From Sphingomonadaceae bacterium (GTDB taxonomy: Bacteria > Pseudomonadota > Alphaproteobacteria > Sphingomonadales > Sphingomonadaceae), in assembly GCA_947454135.1 (NCBI GenBank), contig CANGJI010000024.1, positions 1 to 35,184 on the forward strand: a DNA stretch of 35,184 bases, written 5' to 3'. The translations under genes and the position numbers were made by a program. The notes beneath the pieces were generated by a model. That model worked only from the letters and a program-made list of their open reading frames with translations. It was not told the DNA's origin and searched no databases. Of the stretch, positions 24,834 through 32,527 are shown piece by piece; position 1 is the stretch's first letter, and each line of letters starts with the position of its first letter.

Positions 24834-26351
24834 TCAACTGCCAGAGGCAACTGCACGCGCAAGGTCTGCGCGGAAGAGGCGGTTCGCGGGATCCAGTTCG
24901 CAGGCCTGCTGCATCAGCCTCAGCATCAGATCGCGGTCACGGCCCGCATCGAGCCGTACCAGAGCAGCCATATGGATCATGTCGGCATTGCGCGGCGAGA
25001 ATTCGAGCGCGCGGTCGGCATAGCCCTGCGCCGCATCGGCCAGTCCGGCACGCGATGCGGCAAGCGCCATGCGGCGCAGCACTTCCGCATCGGTCTCATG
25101 CCCCGGAATCTGGCCATAAGCCGCCAGCGCTGCATGCCAGTCCTGCCGCGTCAGGGCGGCTTGGCCGGCGCCGATCAATCGCTGGTTGGCCGTGAATTGG
25201 GGTGACTGAAGCCGCGCGAGGAGCGCGCCGGCGGAAGGATCGTTGGCAGCTTTCGCCGCGCGTACCGCCAGATCAAGTTCGCGCTGGCCAGCAAGGACGC
25301 TGGCGGCCAGCGGCTGTACAGTGCGCAGCGCCGTGCGGGCATCGCCCACCGCAAGCTGTGCCTCCGCCAGCATGATCCGGGAATAGGGGTTCTGGGGCGA
25401 GAGCAGAAGTGCCTTGGCGAACAGCGCCCGCGCCTGTTCGGGATGCCCCAGACGCAGCAGCGCCTCGGCATAGCTCAAGCCATTCGCCGAGCGCGGATCG
25501 AGCGTGGCTTCCTTGCCGACCAGCGTCTTGCGCACGGTCTCCCAATCGCCCTTCTCGGAGGCGAGCAGCACTGTCAGATCGACCACTTCGGGATGAGTGG
25601 GCGCGATCTTCGCCGCGCGCGCGACGATGGCCTGCGCCGCATCGATCTGCCCTTCCATGTCCGCGAGGCTGGCCAATGCCGTCAGCGGCTCCACGCGCGC
25701 CGGGAACGCGTCCGCGGCGGCGCTGAAGCTGCGCTTCGCGGCGTCCAGTTGACCTATCCTTGTCGCAAGCATGCCCGCCGTCATCAATGTATCGAGCCGT
25801 TTGGGGCCGAGCTGGCGCAAGGTCTCCACTGCCTGGCCCGCGGCGGCATAGTTCTGCGCAGCGATCTGGAACCGCGCATAGTCGTGGACCAGCGCAAAAT
25901 TCTGCGCGTCGACAGCAAGGCCGCGGCGCAGCGCCTCAAGCGCAGCTGGCCCATTTTCCAGCGCGCCATGCGCCGCAGCCCGCAGGCGCCAGGCTTCTGC
26001 CGCGTTATCACGGCCCAGCAGGATAAGTGCCGCCTGCGGTTGGCTTCGCAGGATCGCCGCCTCAGCCTTCATGCGAACAACGTCAGCGTTGGTGAAGCCG
26101 CCTTCCTCCAGCCGGGTCAGCGTCGCCTGCGCCCCATCGCCATCGCCCAGCTTCAGCTGCGTTCGTGCGAGCAGGACCAGCATGTCGCGGTTGCCGCCTT
26201 CGCCATCGAGTGCCCCCAACACTTGCGCCCGAGCGGCGGCGTAGTCCTCTGCCGCAAAAGCCTGCTGCGCAGCGCCGAACTGCGCGGCCGGGTCGGCGCG
26301 CGAACAGGCCGTTACAAACAACAGGGTGAGGAGGAGACCAGCACGTTTCAT
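24834..26351 (-). CDS. TPR-repeat lipoprotein, PrsT-like (PEP-CTERM associated)
   Basis: This 505-residue protein starts with a lipoprotein signal (lipobox FVTAC, Cys16) and is otherwise a solenoid of tetratricopeptide-like helical pairs, for example QFGAAQQAFAAEDYAAARAQVLGAL, MLVLLARTQLKLGDGDGAQATLTRLEEGG, SYAEALLRLGHPEQARALFAKALLLSPQNPYSRIMLAEAQLAVGD and the C-terminal ADRALEFSPRNADMIHMAALVRLDAGR. The N-terminal third resembles the TPR proteins found beside PEP-CTERM/exosortase loci (PrsT), but it is much shorter than the usual roughly 900 residues. It lies between two PEP-CTERM genes, convergent with the first and divergent from the second. A role as a periplasmic or envelope scaffold in sorting or polysaccharide export is inferred. 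ATG 26351 is preferred over TTG 26381, as the signal starts there. Confidence 0.82.
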   Translation of the reverse strand: MKRAGLLLTLLFVTACSRADPAAQFGAAQQAFAAEDYAAARAQVLGALDGEGGNRDMLVLLARTQLKLGDGDGAQATLTRLEEGGFTNADVVRMKAEAAILRSQPQAALILLGRDNAAEAWRLRAAAHGALENGPAALEALRRGLAVDAQNFALVHDYARFQIAAQNYAAAGQAVETLRQLGPKRLDTLMTAGMLATRIGQLDAAKRSFSAAADAFPARVEPLTALASLADMEGQIDAAQAIVARAAKIAPTHPEVVDLTVLLASEKGDWETVRKTLVGKEATLDPRSANGLSYAEALLRLGHPEQARALFAKALLLSPQNPYSRIMLAEAQLAVGDARTALRTVQPLAASVLAGQRELDLAVRAAKAANDPSAGALLARLQSPQFTANQRLIGAGQAALTRQDWHAALAAYGQIPGHETDAEVLRRMALAASRAGLADAAQGYADRALEFSPRNADMIHMAALVRLDAGRDRDLMLRLMQQACELDPANRLFRADLARAVASGS

Positions 26352-26432
26352 CGCATCACCAATACTACTTAAGCCCTGCAATTTGGTTGAAGCACCGCAA
26401 GGTGCGCCGAGGGGCGAAATCGTCGGAATGGT

Positions 26433-26440
26433 TTACAAGT
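26433..26440 (+). promoter_or_regulatory. Shared 8-bp element upstream of the second sigma-54 promoter
   Basis: TTACAAGT lies 49 bases before the -24 GG, compared with 60 bases at the first PEP-CTERM promoter. The difference of 11 bases is about one helical turn. TCGCT follows in both. It is a candidate binding site for a shared activator. Confidence 0.25.
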
Positions 26441-26480
26441 GGTCGCTCATTAATCATCCGAAACCTTGGATTACCGGGCT

Positions 26481-26496
26481 TGGCATGGTGTTTGCA
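26481..26496 (+). promoter_or_regulatory. Sigma-54 (-24/-12) promoter of the second PEP-CTERM gene
   Basis: TGGCATG-GTGT-TTGCA has GG at 26482-26483 and GC at 26494-26495, exactly ten bases apart, as RpoN requires. The start site would fall near 26507, giving a leader of about 33 nt, almost the same length as for the first PEP-CTERM gene. Confidence 0.8.
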
Positions 26497-26539
26497 CCGT
26501 AATGGGCAGAGTACATTTTAACTACCTAGGGGCAGGGCA

Positions 26540-27265
26540 ATGGCCAAGTTCGGAATTCTCGCATCACTCGCCGTCGCGGCATCGCTGACGGCCGCTTCTC
26601 CCGCATTCGCCGACTCGATGCTGTTCAACTCGACCGACATCGGCAAGGCGGTCACGCTCAACTACAACGGCTATGACAGCAACGGCGGCGCCTCGATCGG
26701 CGGCCTGACCGGCTCGACCACCTTCACGCTCACCGGCGTTTCGGGCAACGACTATTCGTTCGACTACTCGGTCACGAACACCAGCTCGGCACCGGTGACG
26801 GGTTCGCGTCTTTCGGGCTTTGCTTTCAACACCGATCCAGAGATCAGCGGTGCAAGCTCGGCCGGGGCCTTCGCCTTCACTTCGTTGGACAAGACTTACC
26901 CCAACGGGATCGGCGAGGTCGACGTCTGCTTCAAGGACGCCAACACCAATTCCTGCGCGGGAGGTGGCAGCGGCGGCCTGACGCTGGGTCAGACCGGCAC
27001 CGGCAACTTCACGCTGAGCTTTTCCAAGCCGGTTTCAGCGCTCACACTGGGCAACTTCTTCGTTCGTTATCAGTCCATTACGGGCGTTCCGGGCGTAAGT
27101 TCGGCCACGGGTGACGGGACGATTTCCAGCGGCGGCAGCACCTCGACGGGCGGCACGCCGGTTCCCGAGCCGGGCATGCTCGGCCTGTTCGGCGCTGGCA
27201 TCATTGGTCTCGCGCTGGCGCGTCGCCGCCGTCCGGTGGCCCGCGTTCAGTTCGCGGCGGCCTGA
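26540..27265 (+). CDS. PEP-CTERM protein, cistern-family-like
   Basis: This 241-residue exported protein has a signal peptide (MAKFGILASLAVAASLTAASPAFA) and a beta-rich body with many Ser, Gly and Thr residues (STTFTLTGVSGNDYSFDYSVTNTSSAPVTGSRLSGFAFNTDP). It has one pair of cysteines in VCFKDANTNSCAGG, as in cistern-family PEP-CTERM proteins. The sorting tag begins at residue 208: VPEPGMLG, a hydrophobic helix, then ALARRRRP. Ten further residues (VARVQFAAA and neighbours) extend beyond the Arg cluster, which is unusual because most tags end there. A purine-rich AGGGGCAGGG precedes the ATG. It is driven by a sigma-54 promoter and followed by a strong terminator. Function beyond surface or biofilm-matrix location is unknown. 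Confidence 0.85.
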   Translation: MAKFGILASLAVAASLTAASPAFADSMLFNSTDIGKAVTLNYNGYDSNGGASIGGLTGSTTFTLTGVSGNDYSFDYSVTNTSSAPVTGSRLSGFAFNTDPEISGASSAGAFAFTSLDKTYPNGIGEVDVCFKDANTNSCAGGGSGGLTLGQTGTGNFTLSFSKPVSALTLGNFFVRYQSITGVPGVSSATGDGTISSGGSTSTGGTPVPEPGMLGLFGAGIIGLALARRRRPVARVQFAAA

Positions 27266-27298
27266 TCGCCGCGATCAGCTGGCAGCCCTGCCTGAACG

Positions 27299-27336
27299 AA
27301 AGGGCCCCGACCACTGGTCGGGGCCCTTTCTCTTTT
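27299..27336. terminator. Strong rho-independent terminator between convergent genes
   Basis: A perfect 14-bp stem AAAGGGCCCCGACC / GGTCGGGGCCCTTT with loop ACT (27313-27315) is followed by CTCTTTT on the plus strand and preceded by A-rich sequence that gives a short T-run on the minus strand. It can serve the PEP-CTERM gene and the opposing TPR gene. Confidence 0.9.
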
Positions 27337-27356
27337 GGGGCGCTTCAATGACGGGT

Positions 27357-28889
27357 TCAGCCGCGCTGCGCCTCGGCAAGATGCTTGGTGATGGTCGGGT
27401 TCTGCGGCGCCTTCTGCGCGGCGCGGCGAAGCAGATCGAGCGCGCGGCCCTTGTTGCTCCCGCTCTGGTAGAGCAGCCAGCCGAGCGTATCCATGACCGA
27501 GGGGTCCTCCGGCGCGACCTGGATTGCGCGCTGGGCAAAGGTCAGCGCCTTCTCCGTGTTGCCGACTTGCGCCTGGGCCCAGGCCATGTTGTTGAGCACC
27601 AGCGGACTGCGCCCGTCGGTCAGTGCAAGGATCTGCTCGTAGGCCTTGATCGCATTGCCCCAGTTGCCCGCCTTCATCGCCGTATCCGCAGCGCCAAGCG
27701 CCTGCCCCAGCGATTGCGGCGAAGGATAGCGCGCGCGCGCCGCGAAGAACGCCGCATTGGGATCGCCAGCCGCTTCGGCGGCCTTGGCCAGCAGGCGCAG
27801 GTCCTCGGGCGATGAGGTCTTGCTCTGCGCAAAAGGCAGCAGCGTCTGCACGGCCCCGGCAGGATCGTTGCCCGCCAACTGCGCCTTGCCCAGTTCGCGC
27901 CGCAGCAGGATGCTTTCGGGATGGCGCGTCACCATCGGCGCGAGCCGCGCGCGGGCCTGCTCGGGCTGGCCGATCTGGGTCAGCGCCTGCGCATAGAGCA
28001 CATTGGCATCGTCGCGGTCCTTGAGCTTGTCCTCGCTCGCCTGAAGGATGTCGCGCGCGGCGCCCCAATCGCCCTTGGCGGCTGCCAGACGTGCCTTGAG
28101 GTACTCGATGGTGCCGTCGGCGTTCTTGCCCTTGAAGCCGGCGAGCAGCGCGGCCAGCTCATCCGTCCGGCCGAGATCACCGAGGAGACCGGCCTGTCCG
28201 GTGAGCGCGGCGAGATTGCCCGGATAGCTCTTGCCGGCCTTGGCATAGGCGGCGAGCGCATTGCCCAGTCGGCCTTCCGCAGTCGCAATCTGGCCATCGA
28301 CGAGCAGCGCATCGAGCAGATCGCCGTTGGCTGCGAGCGCCTGATCGGCGAGGCGTCGCGCCTCTGCGGTATCGCCGCCCATCAGCTTGAGGCGCGCCAG
28401 ACTGGCGAGGAGCGGCGCATTCTTCGGCTCAGCGGCGAGCCCGGCCTGGAAGGCCTGCTCCGCCCCCGCCTTGTCGCCCTGCAAGAGCAGCGCAAGACCA
28501 CGCAGTCGGAGGCCCGTGGCGGACTTGTCGTCACCCAGCGCGGTCAATGCTTCCTGCGCCTGCCCGCGCAGCACGGCTGCTTCGGCGAGCATGCGATTGA
28601 AGTCGGCAGGCTTGCTGGCGAGGCCCGCAAGCTTTTCGAGGCTCGCGCCAGCCGCAATGCCGTCGCCCATCGCGAGCGCGTTGCGGGCGTGGAGCTCGAG
28701 CAGGGCCGGATCGTTCGGGGTCGCCGCCATCGCTGCGGCGAGATCGACCTGCGCGGCGAGGTAATCGTGCGCGGCAAATTCGCTGCGCGCCTTGGCCGCG
28801 AGCGCCTTCGGATCGGCACCGCAGCCACTGACCATCAGGGCAAGGGCAAGCGCCGAAATCGCGAGGGACGGGGTGGCAATCCGGTTCAT
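27357..28889 (-). CDS. TPR-repeat lipoprotein, PrsT-like, second paralogue
   Basis: This 510-residue lipoprotein has the lipobox MVSGC (Cys23) and continuous TPR-like helical pairs. Examples are ALAAKARSEFAAHDYLAAQVDLAAAMAATPND, LRGLALLLQGDKAGAEQAFQAGLAAEPKNAPLLASLARLKLMGGD and, most canonical, the last two: AIKAYEQILALTDGRSPLVLNNMAWAQAQVGNTEKALTFAQRAIQVAPEDPSVMDTLGWLLYQSG. The overall design, length and position match the TPR lipoprotein at 24834-26351, so the two are probably paralogues, each paired with a convergent PEP-CTERM gene. AAGGA lies nine bases before ATG 28889; an in-frame ATG further upstream is less likely because the signal peptide would be internal. Function as for its paralogue: probable envelope assembly or sorting partner. 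Confidence 0.82.
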   Translation of the reverse strand: MNRIATPSLAISALALALMVSGCGADPKALAAKARSEFAAHDYLAAQVDLAAAMAATPNDPALLELHARNALAMGDGIAAGASLEKLAGLASKPADFNRMLAEAAVLRGQAQEALTALGDDKSATGLRLRGLALLLQGDKAGAEQAFQAGLAAEPKNAPLLASLARLKLMGGDTAEARRLADQALAANGDLLDALLVDGQIATAEGRLGNALAAYAKAGKSYPGNLAALTGQAGLLGDLGRTDELAALLAGFKGKNADGTIEYLKARLAAAKGDWGAARDILQASEDKLKDRDDANVLYAQALTQIGQPEQARARLAPMVTRHPESILLRRELGKAQLAGNDPAGAVQTLLPFAQSKTSSPEDLRLLAKAAEAAGDPNAAFFAARARYPSPQSLGQALGAADTAMKAGNWGNAIKAYEQILALTDGRSPLVLNNMAWAQAQVGNTEKALTFAQRAIQVAPEDPSVMDTLGWLLYQSGSNKGRALDLLRRAAQKAPQNPTITKHLAEAQRG

Positions 28890-28991
28890 CAGTTCAGTTC
28901 CTTCGGCTCCCGCGCTCATGAGGCGCAAGGCTATACATTCGGAACGGACGTAACCCGAATTCCTTGAAATTTTGGTAAAGAGAGTATGAAC

Positions 28992-29981
28992 TCAGCCAAC
29001 CCATCCCGCGATGTGGCCGGCATCAATGCCCTTACCCAGCGTAAAACTTGATCCCACCGCCGCAACCACGGCGGTTCTCCGATCAAGGCCGAGCAACTCG
29101 CGCAGACGGAAGGTCGCCTCGATCCCGGTGCAATGCGCGGCAAACAGGTAGGACAGCCCCTTCAGCCGCGCTGCCGTCTCGATCAGCACGGCATCGGGCT
29201 TGCCGAACAGATGAATGCCGCCGATCACGGCATGGAGGCGGGCATCGCCGGTGATGGCCTTCGCATCATCAGCGATGTTCATGATCCCGGCATGGCCGCA
29301 GCCAGTGACGATCACCACCCCTTGCGGCGTGGCAATCACAAGCGACAAATCCTCGCGGAGCGTATCGGGCACGAGATCGCTGCCCGCCTTGACGAACAGG
29401 CCCGGGTTCCAGTTCGTTTCGGCATGGCTGCGCGGCACTGGCCCTGTCAGCCACACGCCCGTGGCGATTTCGTCTGGCCCTGAAAGCTGCTGGATGTGCC
29501 CGCCCGTCTCGAGATAGGCCTTGGCGAAGGCAGGGAAGCTGTTTTCGGAATCGCCCTTGCCGTCCCTTGTATAGCGGGGCGCGAAGATCCCCTCGCCGAC
29601 ATAGAGGTGCGACAGCGCATTCGGGTTCTTTGCCATCAGCGCCTTGCGCAGGGTGATGAGGCCGCTGGTGTGATCATCGTGGAAGTGCGAGATCACCACG
29701 TCCTCGACCGTCGAGAGGTCGATCTTCAGGGCCTGCGCGTTCTTCAGCACGACATCGGGACTGCCCCCGGTATCGAACAGGATGCGCCGCCCGTCGACTT
29801 CGACCAGCGCCGAATAACCCCACTCGCCCAGCCCCACATAATCGGTCAGCATGGTGGAAAGCGTCGTCACCTTCACGGCCTGCGCCTGGTGTGCCGGGGC
29901 TTCCTGGGCTTGCGCTGACGTACCGGAAAGCGCCATGAGCGCCATCATCAGCCACACCATCCAACGCATCATATCGCCCAC
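28992..29981 (-). CDS. Secreted MBL-fold metallo-hydrolase
   Basis: This 329-residue metallo-beta-lactamase-fold protein has the zinc motif HFHDDH (residues 99-104, HxHxDH), preceded by GRRILFDTGGSPDVVLKNAQAL. Later metal-ligand regions are VIVTGCGHAGIMNIAD and YLFAAHCTGIEATFRLRELLG. These resemble the group annotated as dihydropteridine-related MBL hydrolases rather than true beta-lactamases or lactonases. The N-terminus MMRWMVWLMMALMALSGTSAQAQ is a signal peptide, so the enzyme is periplasmic. Several ATG codons near the start (29981, 29972, 29969) are possible; AAGGGGG precedes the first. The gene is divergent from ychF, with 98 bases between. The substrate is unknown. Confidence 0.87.
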   Translation of the reverse strand: MGDMMRWMVWLMMALMALSGTSAQAQEAPAHQAQAVKVTTLSTMLTDYVGLGEWGYSALVEVDGRRILFDTGGSPDVVLKNAQALKIDLSTVEDVVISHFHDDHTSGLITLRKALMAKNPNALSHLYVGEGIFAPRYTRDGKGDSENSFPAFAKAYLETGGHIQQLSGPDEIATGVWLTGPVPRSHAETNWNPGLFVKAGSDLVPDTLREDLSLVIATPQGVVIVTGCGHAGIMNIADDAKAITGDARLHAVIGGIHLFGKPDAVLIETAARLKGLSYLFAAHCTGIEATFRLRELLGLDRRTAVVAAVGSSFTLGKGIDAGHIAGWVG

Positions 29982-30079
29982 GCCCCCTTGACCTTGTGCC
30001 CAAGCGATACCATCGCGCGCATCACGGCATCGGGCAAGCCATCCTCTTTCGGCCCGGTGCGACGAACAAGGATCAGTAC

Positions 30080-31180
30080 ATGGGTTTTCGCTGCGGGATT
30101 GTCGGACTGCCGAACGTGGGCAAGTCGACGCTGTTCAACGCGCTGACCGAGACGCAGGCAGCGCAGGCGGCCAACTATCCGTTCTGCACGATCGAGCCCA
30201 ACATCGGCAACGTCGGCGTGCCCGATCCCCGGCTCGACAAGCTGGCCTCGATCGCGGGCAGCCAGAAGATCATCCCGACCCAGCTCGGCTTCGTCGACAT
30301 CGCCGGCCTCGTGCGCGGCGCTTCGAAGGGCGAAGGGCTCGGCAACCAGTTCCTCGGCAACATCCGCGAGGTGGACGCCATCGTCCACGTGCTGCGCTGC
30401 TTCGAGAACGCCGACATCCAGCATGTCGACAACAAGGTCGATCCCATCTCGGACGCGGAGACGGTCGAGACCGAGCTGATGCTCTCGGACCTCGAAAGCC
30501 TCGAGAAGCGGGTGCCCGCCGCGCAGAAGAAGGCCGCGCAAGGCGACAAGGAAGCCAAGATCACCGCCTCGGTGCTGGGGCAAGCGCTCGATCTGCTGCG
30601 CGAAGGCAAGCCCGCGCGGTTGACGGTGCCCAAGGACGATGAGGAAGCGCGCGTCTTCTCGCAGGCGCAGCTGCTGACCGCGAAGCCCGTGCTCTACGTG
30701 TGCAATGTCGAGGAAGAGGCTGCGGCTACCGGCAACGACTTTTCCGCCCGCGTGTTCGAGAAAGCCAAGGCCGAAGGCGCCAACGCGGTGATCGTCTCCG
30801 CTGCGATCGAGGCGGACATCGTGACGATGCCGGTGGAAGATCGCGCGGAATTCCTCGCCGCGCTGGGGCTGGAGGAAGCCGGGCTCGCCAAGATCATCCG
30901 TGCTGGCTACGAGCTTCTGCACCTCCTCACCTTCTTCACCGTCGGCCCCAAGGAAGCGCGCGCGTGGACCGTCCACGCCGGTGCCAAGGCGCCAGAAGCG
31001 GCGGGCGAGATCCACTCCGACATGCAGCGCGGCTTCATCCGCGCCGAAACCATCGCCTACGACGACTTCGTGACGCTCGGCGGCGAAACGGCGGCGCGCG
31101 ATGCGGGCAAGCTCCGGCAGGAAGGCAAGGAATATGTCGTGCGCGACGGCGATGTCATGCACTTCAAGTTCAACGTTTAA
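30080..31180 (+). CDS. ychF: Redox-regulated ATPase YchF (Obg family)
   Basis: This 366-residue P-loop NTPase belongs to the Obg-related YchF group, which prefers ATP to GTP and is linked to ribosomes and stress responses. Seen in order are the Walker A GLPNVGKST (residues 9-17), NYPFCTIEPNIGNVGVPD (switch I region), FVDIAGLVRGASKGEGLGNQFL (switch II), a helical insert (ESLEKRVPAAQKKAAQGDKEAK) and the C-terminal TGS domain (LLTFFTVGPKEARAWTV, ..GEIHSDMQRGFIRAETIAYDDF). Length is exactly typical. ATG 30080 is supported by AAGGA seven bases upstream and by the start MGFRCGIVGLPNVGKS. A MaoC-type gene begins 12 bases after its stop. Confidence 0.96.
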   Translation: MGFRCGIVGLPNVGKSTLFNALTETQAAQAANYPFCTIEPNIGNVGVPDPRLDKLASIAGSQKIIPTQLGFVDIAGLVRGASKGEGLGNQFLGNIREVDAIVHVLRCFENADIQHVDNKVDPISDAETVETELMLSDLESLEKRVPAAQKKAAQGDKEAKITASVLGQALDLLREGKPARLTVPKDDEEARVFSQAQLLTAKPVLYVCNVEEEAAATGNDFSARVFEKAKAEGANAVIVSAAIEADIVTMPVEDRAEFLAALGLEEAGLAKIIRAGYELLHLLTFFTVGPKEARAWTVHAGAKAPEAAGEIHSDMQRGFIRAETIAYDDFVTLGGETAARDAGKLRQEGKEYVVRDGDVMHFKFNV

Positions 31181-31192
31181 GGCGCTGATACA

Positions 31193-31651
31193 ATGCAGTA
31201 TTACGAGGATCTGATTGTCGGGAAGGTCACCAAGTTCGGCCATTACGACGTGACGCGCGAGGAAGTGATCGAGTTCGCGCGCAAGTACGATCCGCAGGCC
31301 TTCCACCTTGACGACGATGCGGCTGCCGCCACCCATTTCGGCCGCCTTTCAGCCAGCGGCTGGCACACGGCGGCAATGACGATGTCGATGACGGTGGCGA
31401 ACCTCCTCAACAACAAGCAGGCCGGCCTCGGCTCCCCCGGCATCGACGAACTGCGCTGGGTCAAGCCCGTCTACCCCGGCGACACGCTGCGCTGCGAGAA
31501 CACCCTGCTCGAAAAGCGCCGCAGCAAGACCCGGCCGGAGATGGGCATCATCAAGGGCGAGACCCGCGTGTTCAACCAGAACGACGAACTGGTGATGAGC
31601 TTCAAGGCGCTCGGCCTCGTTGCCACGCGCGATCCCAGCGGCACGGACTGA
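31193..31651 (+). CDS. MaoC family dehydratase
   Basis: This 152-residue hot-dog-fold protein has the MaoC/(R)-specific enoyl-CoA hydratase signature EFARKYDPQAFHLDDDAAAATHFGRLSASGWHTAAM, in which Asp and His form the catalytic pair. The rest of the fold follows (LRWVKPVYPGDTLRCENTLLEKRRSK, GETRVFNQNDELVMSFKALGLV). The family hydrates 2-enoyl-CoA to (R)-3-hydroxyacyl-CoA, but many members have unknown substrates. It starts 12 bases after ychF with AAGG upstream, and the acetyltransferase gene starts 11 bases after its stop, so the three genes are likely one transcript. No link in function between ychF and this enzyme is evident. Confidence 0.92.
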   Translation: MQYYEDLIVGKVTKFGHYDVTREEVIEFARKYDPQAFHLDDDAAAATHFGRLSASGWHTAAMTMSMTVANLLNNKQAGLGSPGIDELRWVKPVYPGDTLRCENTLLEKRRSKTRPEMGIIKGETRVFNQNDELVMSFKALGLVATRDPSGTD

Positions 31652-31662
31652 GCGCGCTGCCC

Positions 31663-32073
31663 GTGGAAATCCGGCCCTACCAAGCGGACGATTTCGCCGG
31701 GCTCGACGAACTCTGGCGCGAAGCCTTCCCGAACGATCCGCCGCGCAACCGCGCCGCGCAGTCCGTCCCGGCCAAGCTCGCCATGAAGGACGACCTGCTG
31801 TTCGTGGCGGTCGAGGACGGTCTGGTCATCGGCTCGATCATGGCCGGCTACGACGGACACCGCGGCTGGCTCTATTCAGTGGCCGTACGCCAGACAGCCA
31901 AGCGGCGCGGGATCGGCACGGCGCTGGTGCAGACCGCCGAAGCCGCGCTGCGTGCACTGGGCTGCTGCAAGATCAACCTGCAGGTGCGCAGCACCAACAC
32001 GGCGGTGATCGATTTCTACAAGGGCCTTGGCTTCGGCGTCGAAGACCACATCAGCATGGGCCGCCTGCTCTAG
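31663..32073 (+). CDS. GNAT family acetyltransferase (YpeA-like)
   Basis: This 136-residue acetyl-CoA-dependent N-acetyltransferase starts at GTG (EIRPYQADDFAGLDELWREAF). The acetyl-CoA binding motif is LYSVAVRQTAKRRGIGTALVQTAEAALRALG (the RRGIGT loop), followed by the typical end KINLQVRSTNTAVIDFYKGLGFGVEDHISMGRLL. The pattern matches the YpeA-like GNAT group; the acceptor is unknown. It is the third gene of the ychF cluster, and it is convergent with the small lipoprotein gene, with only four bases between the two stop codons. Confidence 0.9.
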   Translation: MEIRPYQADDFAGLDELWREAFPNDPPRNRAAQSVPAKLAMKDDLLFVAVEDGLVIGSIMAGYDGHRGWLYSVAVRQTAKRRGIGTALVQTAEAALRALGCCKINLQVRSTNTAVIDFYKGLGFGVEDHISMGRLL

Positions 32074-32077
32074 CCGC

Positions 32078-32526
32078 TCACATCGGCTTGCATTGTACCG
32101 AGCCCTTGGCGAAGAACTGGATCCGGCCATGCGGGTCCATGATGGTGAGGCTGGTACCGAGCGTCTGCACCACCCCGTTCTCGACCGGTTCAGCGTTCGG
32201 CAATGGGGCGAGCAGGACGGTGTACTTGTCGTCACTGTAGCGGCTGTGCGCGCTTTCGGGGAAGTTCTGGCTCTTCTTGTCGGCTGCGACGCGCACGATC
32301 CTGTTCTTCAACTTGAAGATCGCTTCCTTTTCCTGCGCCAGCACCAGCGCGGTCATTCCGCCATTTTCGGCCACGAAATTGCAGCCCGCGCCATATAGCT
32401 TGTTGTTGGTGATGACGAAGTAGTCGATCGGCTCGGGCTGGATCGTGCTGGCGGGTGGCGGTGGCGGCGGCCCGCCGGAACCGCACGCGGCCAGCAGAAG
32501 CACCAGGCCCAGAGCAATTCCCCTCA

Positions 32527-32527
<1 letters not shown>
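32078..32527 (-). CDS. Small hypothetical lipoprotein
   Basis: This 149-residue protein has a clear lipoprotein signal (MRGIALGLVLLLAAC, Cys15), a short proline run just after the lipidated cysteine (GSGGPPPPPPAS), and a globular part (IDYFVITNNKLYGAGCNFVAENGGMTALVLAQEKEAIFKLKNRIVRVAADKKS ... ENGVVQTLGTSLTIMDPHGRIQFFAKGSVQCKPM). I do not recognise the family. Two adjacent ATG codons overlap the mutL stop (ATGATG, with the mutL TGA inside). The second, at 32527, is preferred because the GGAGG lies five bases before it and only two before the first. Translation is probably coupled to mutL. Envelope location is clear, function unknown. Confidence 0.75.
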
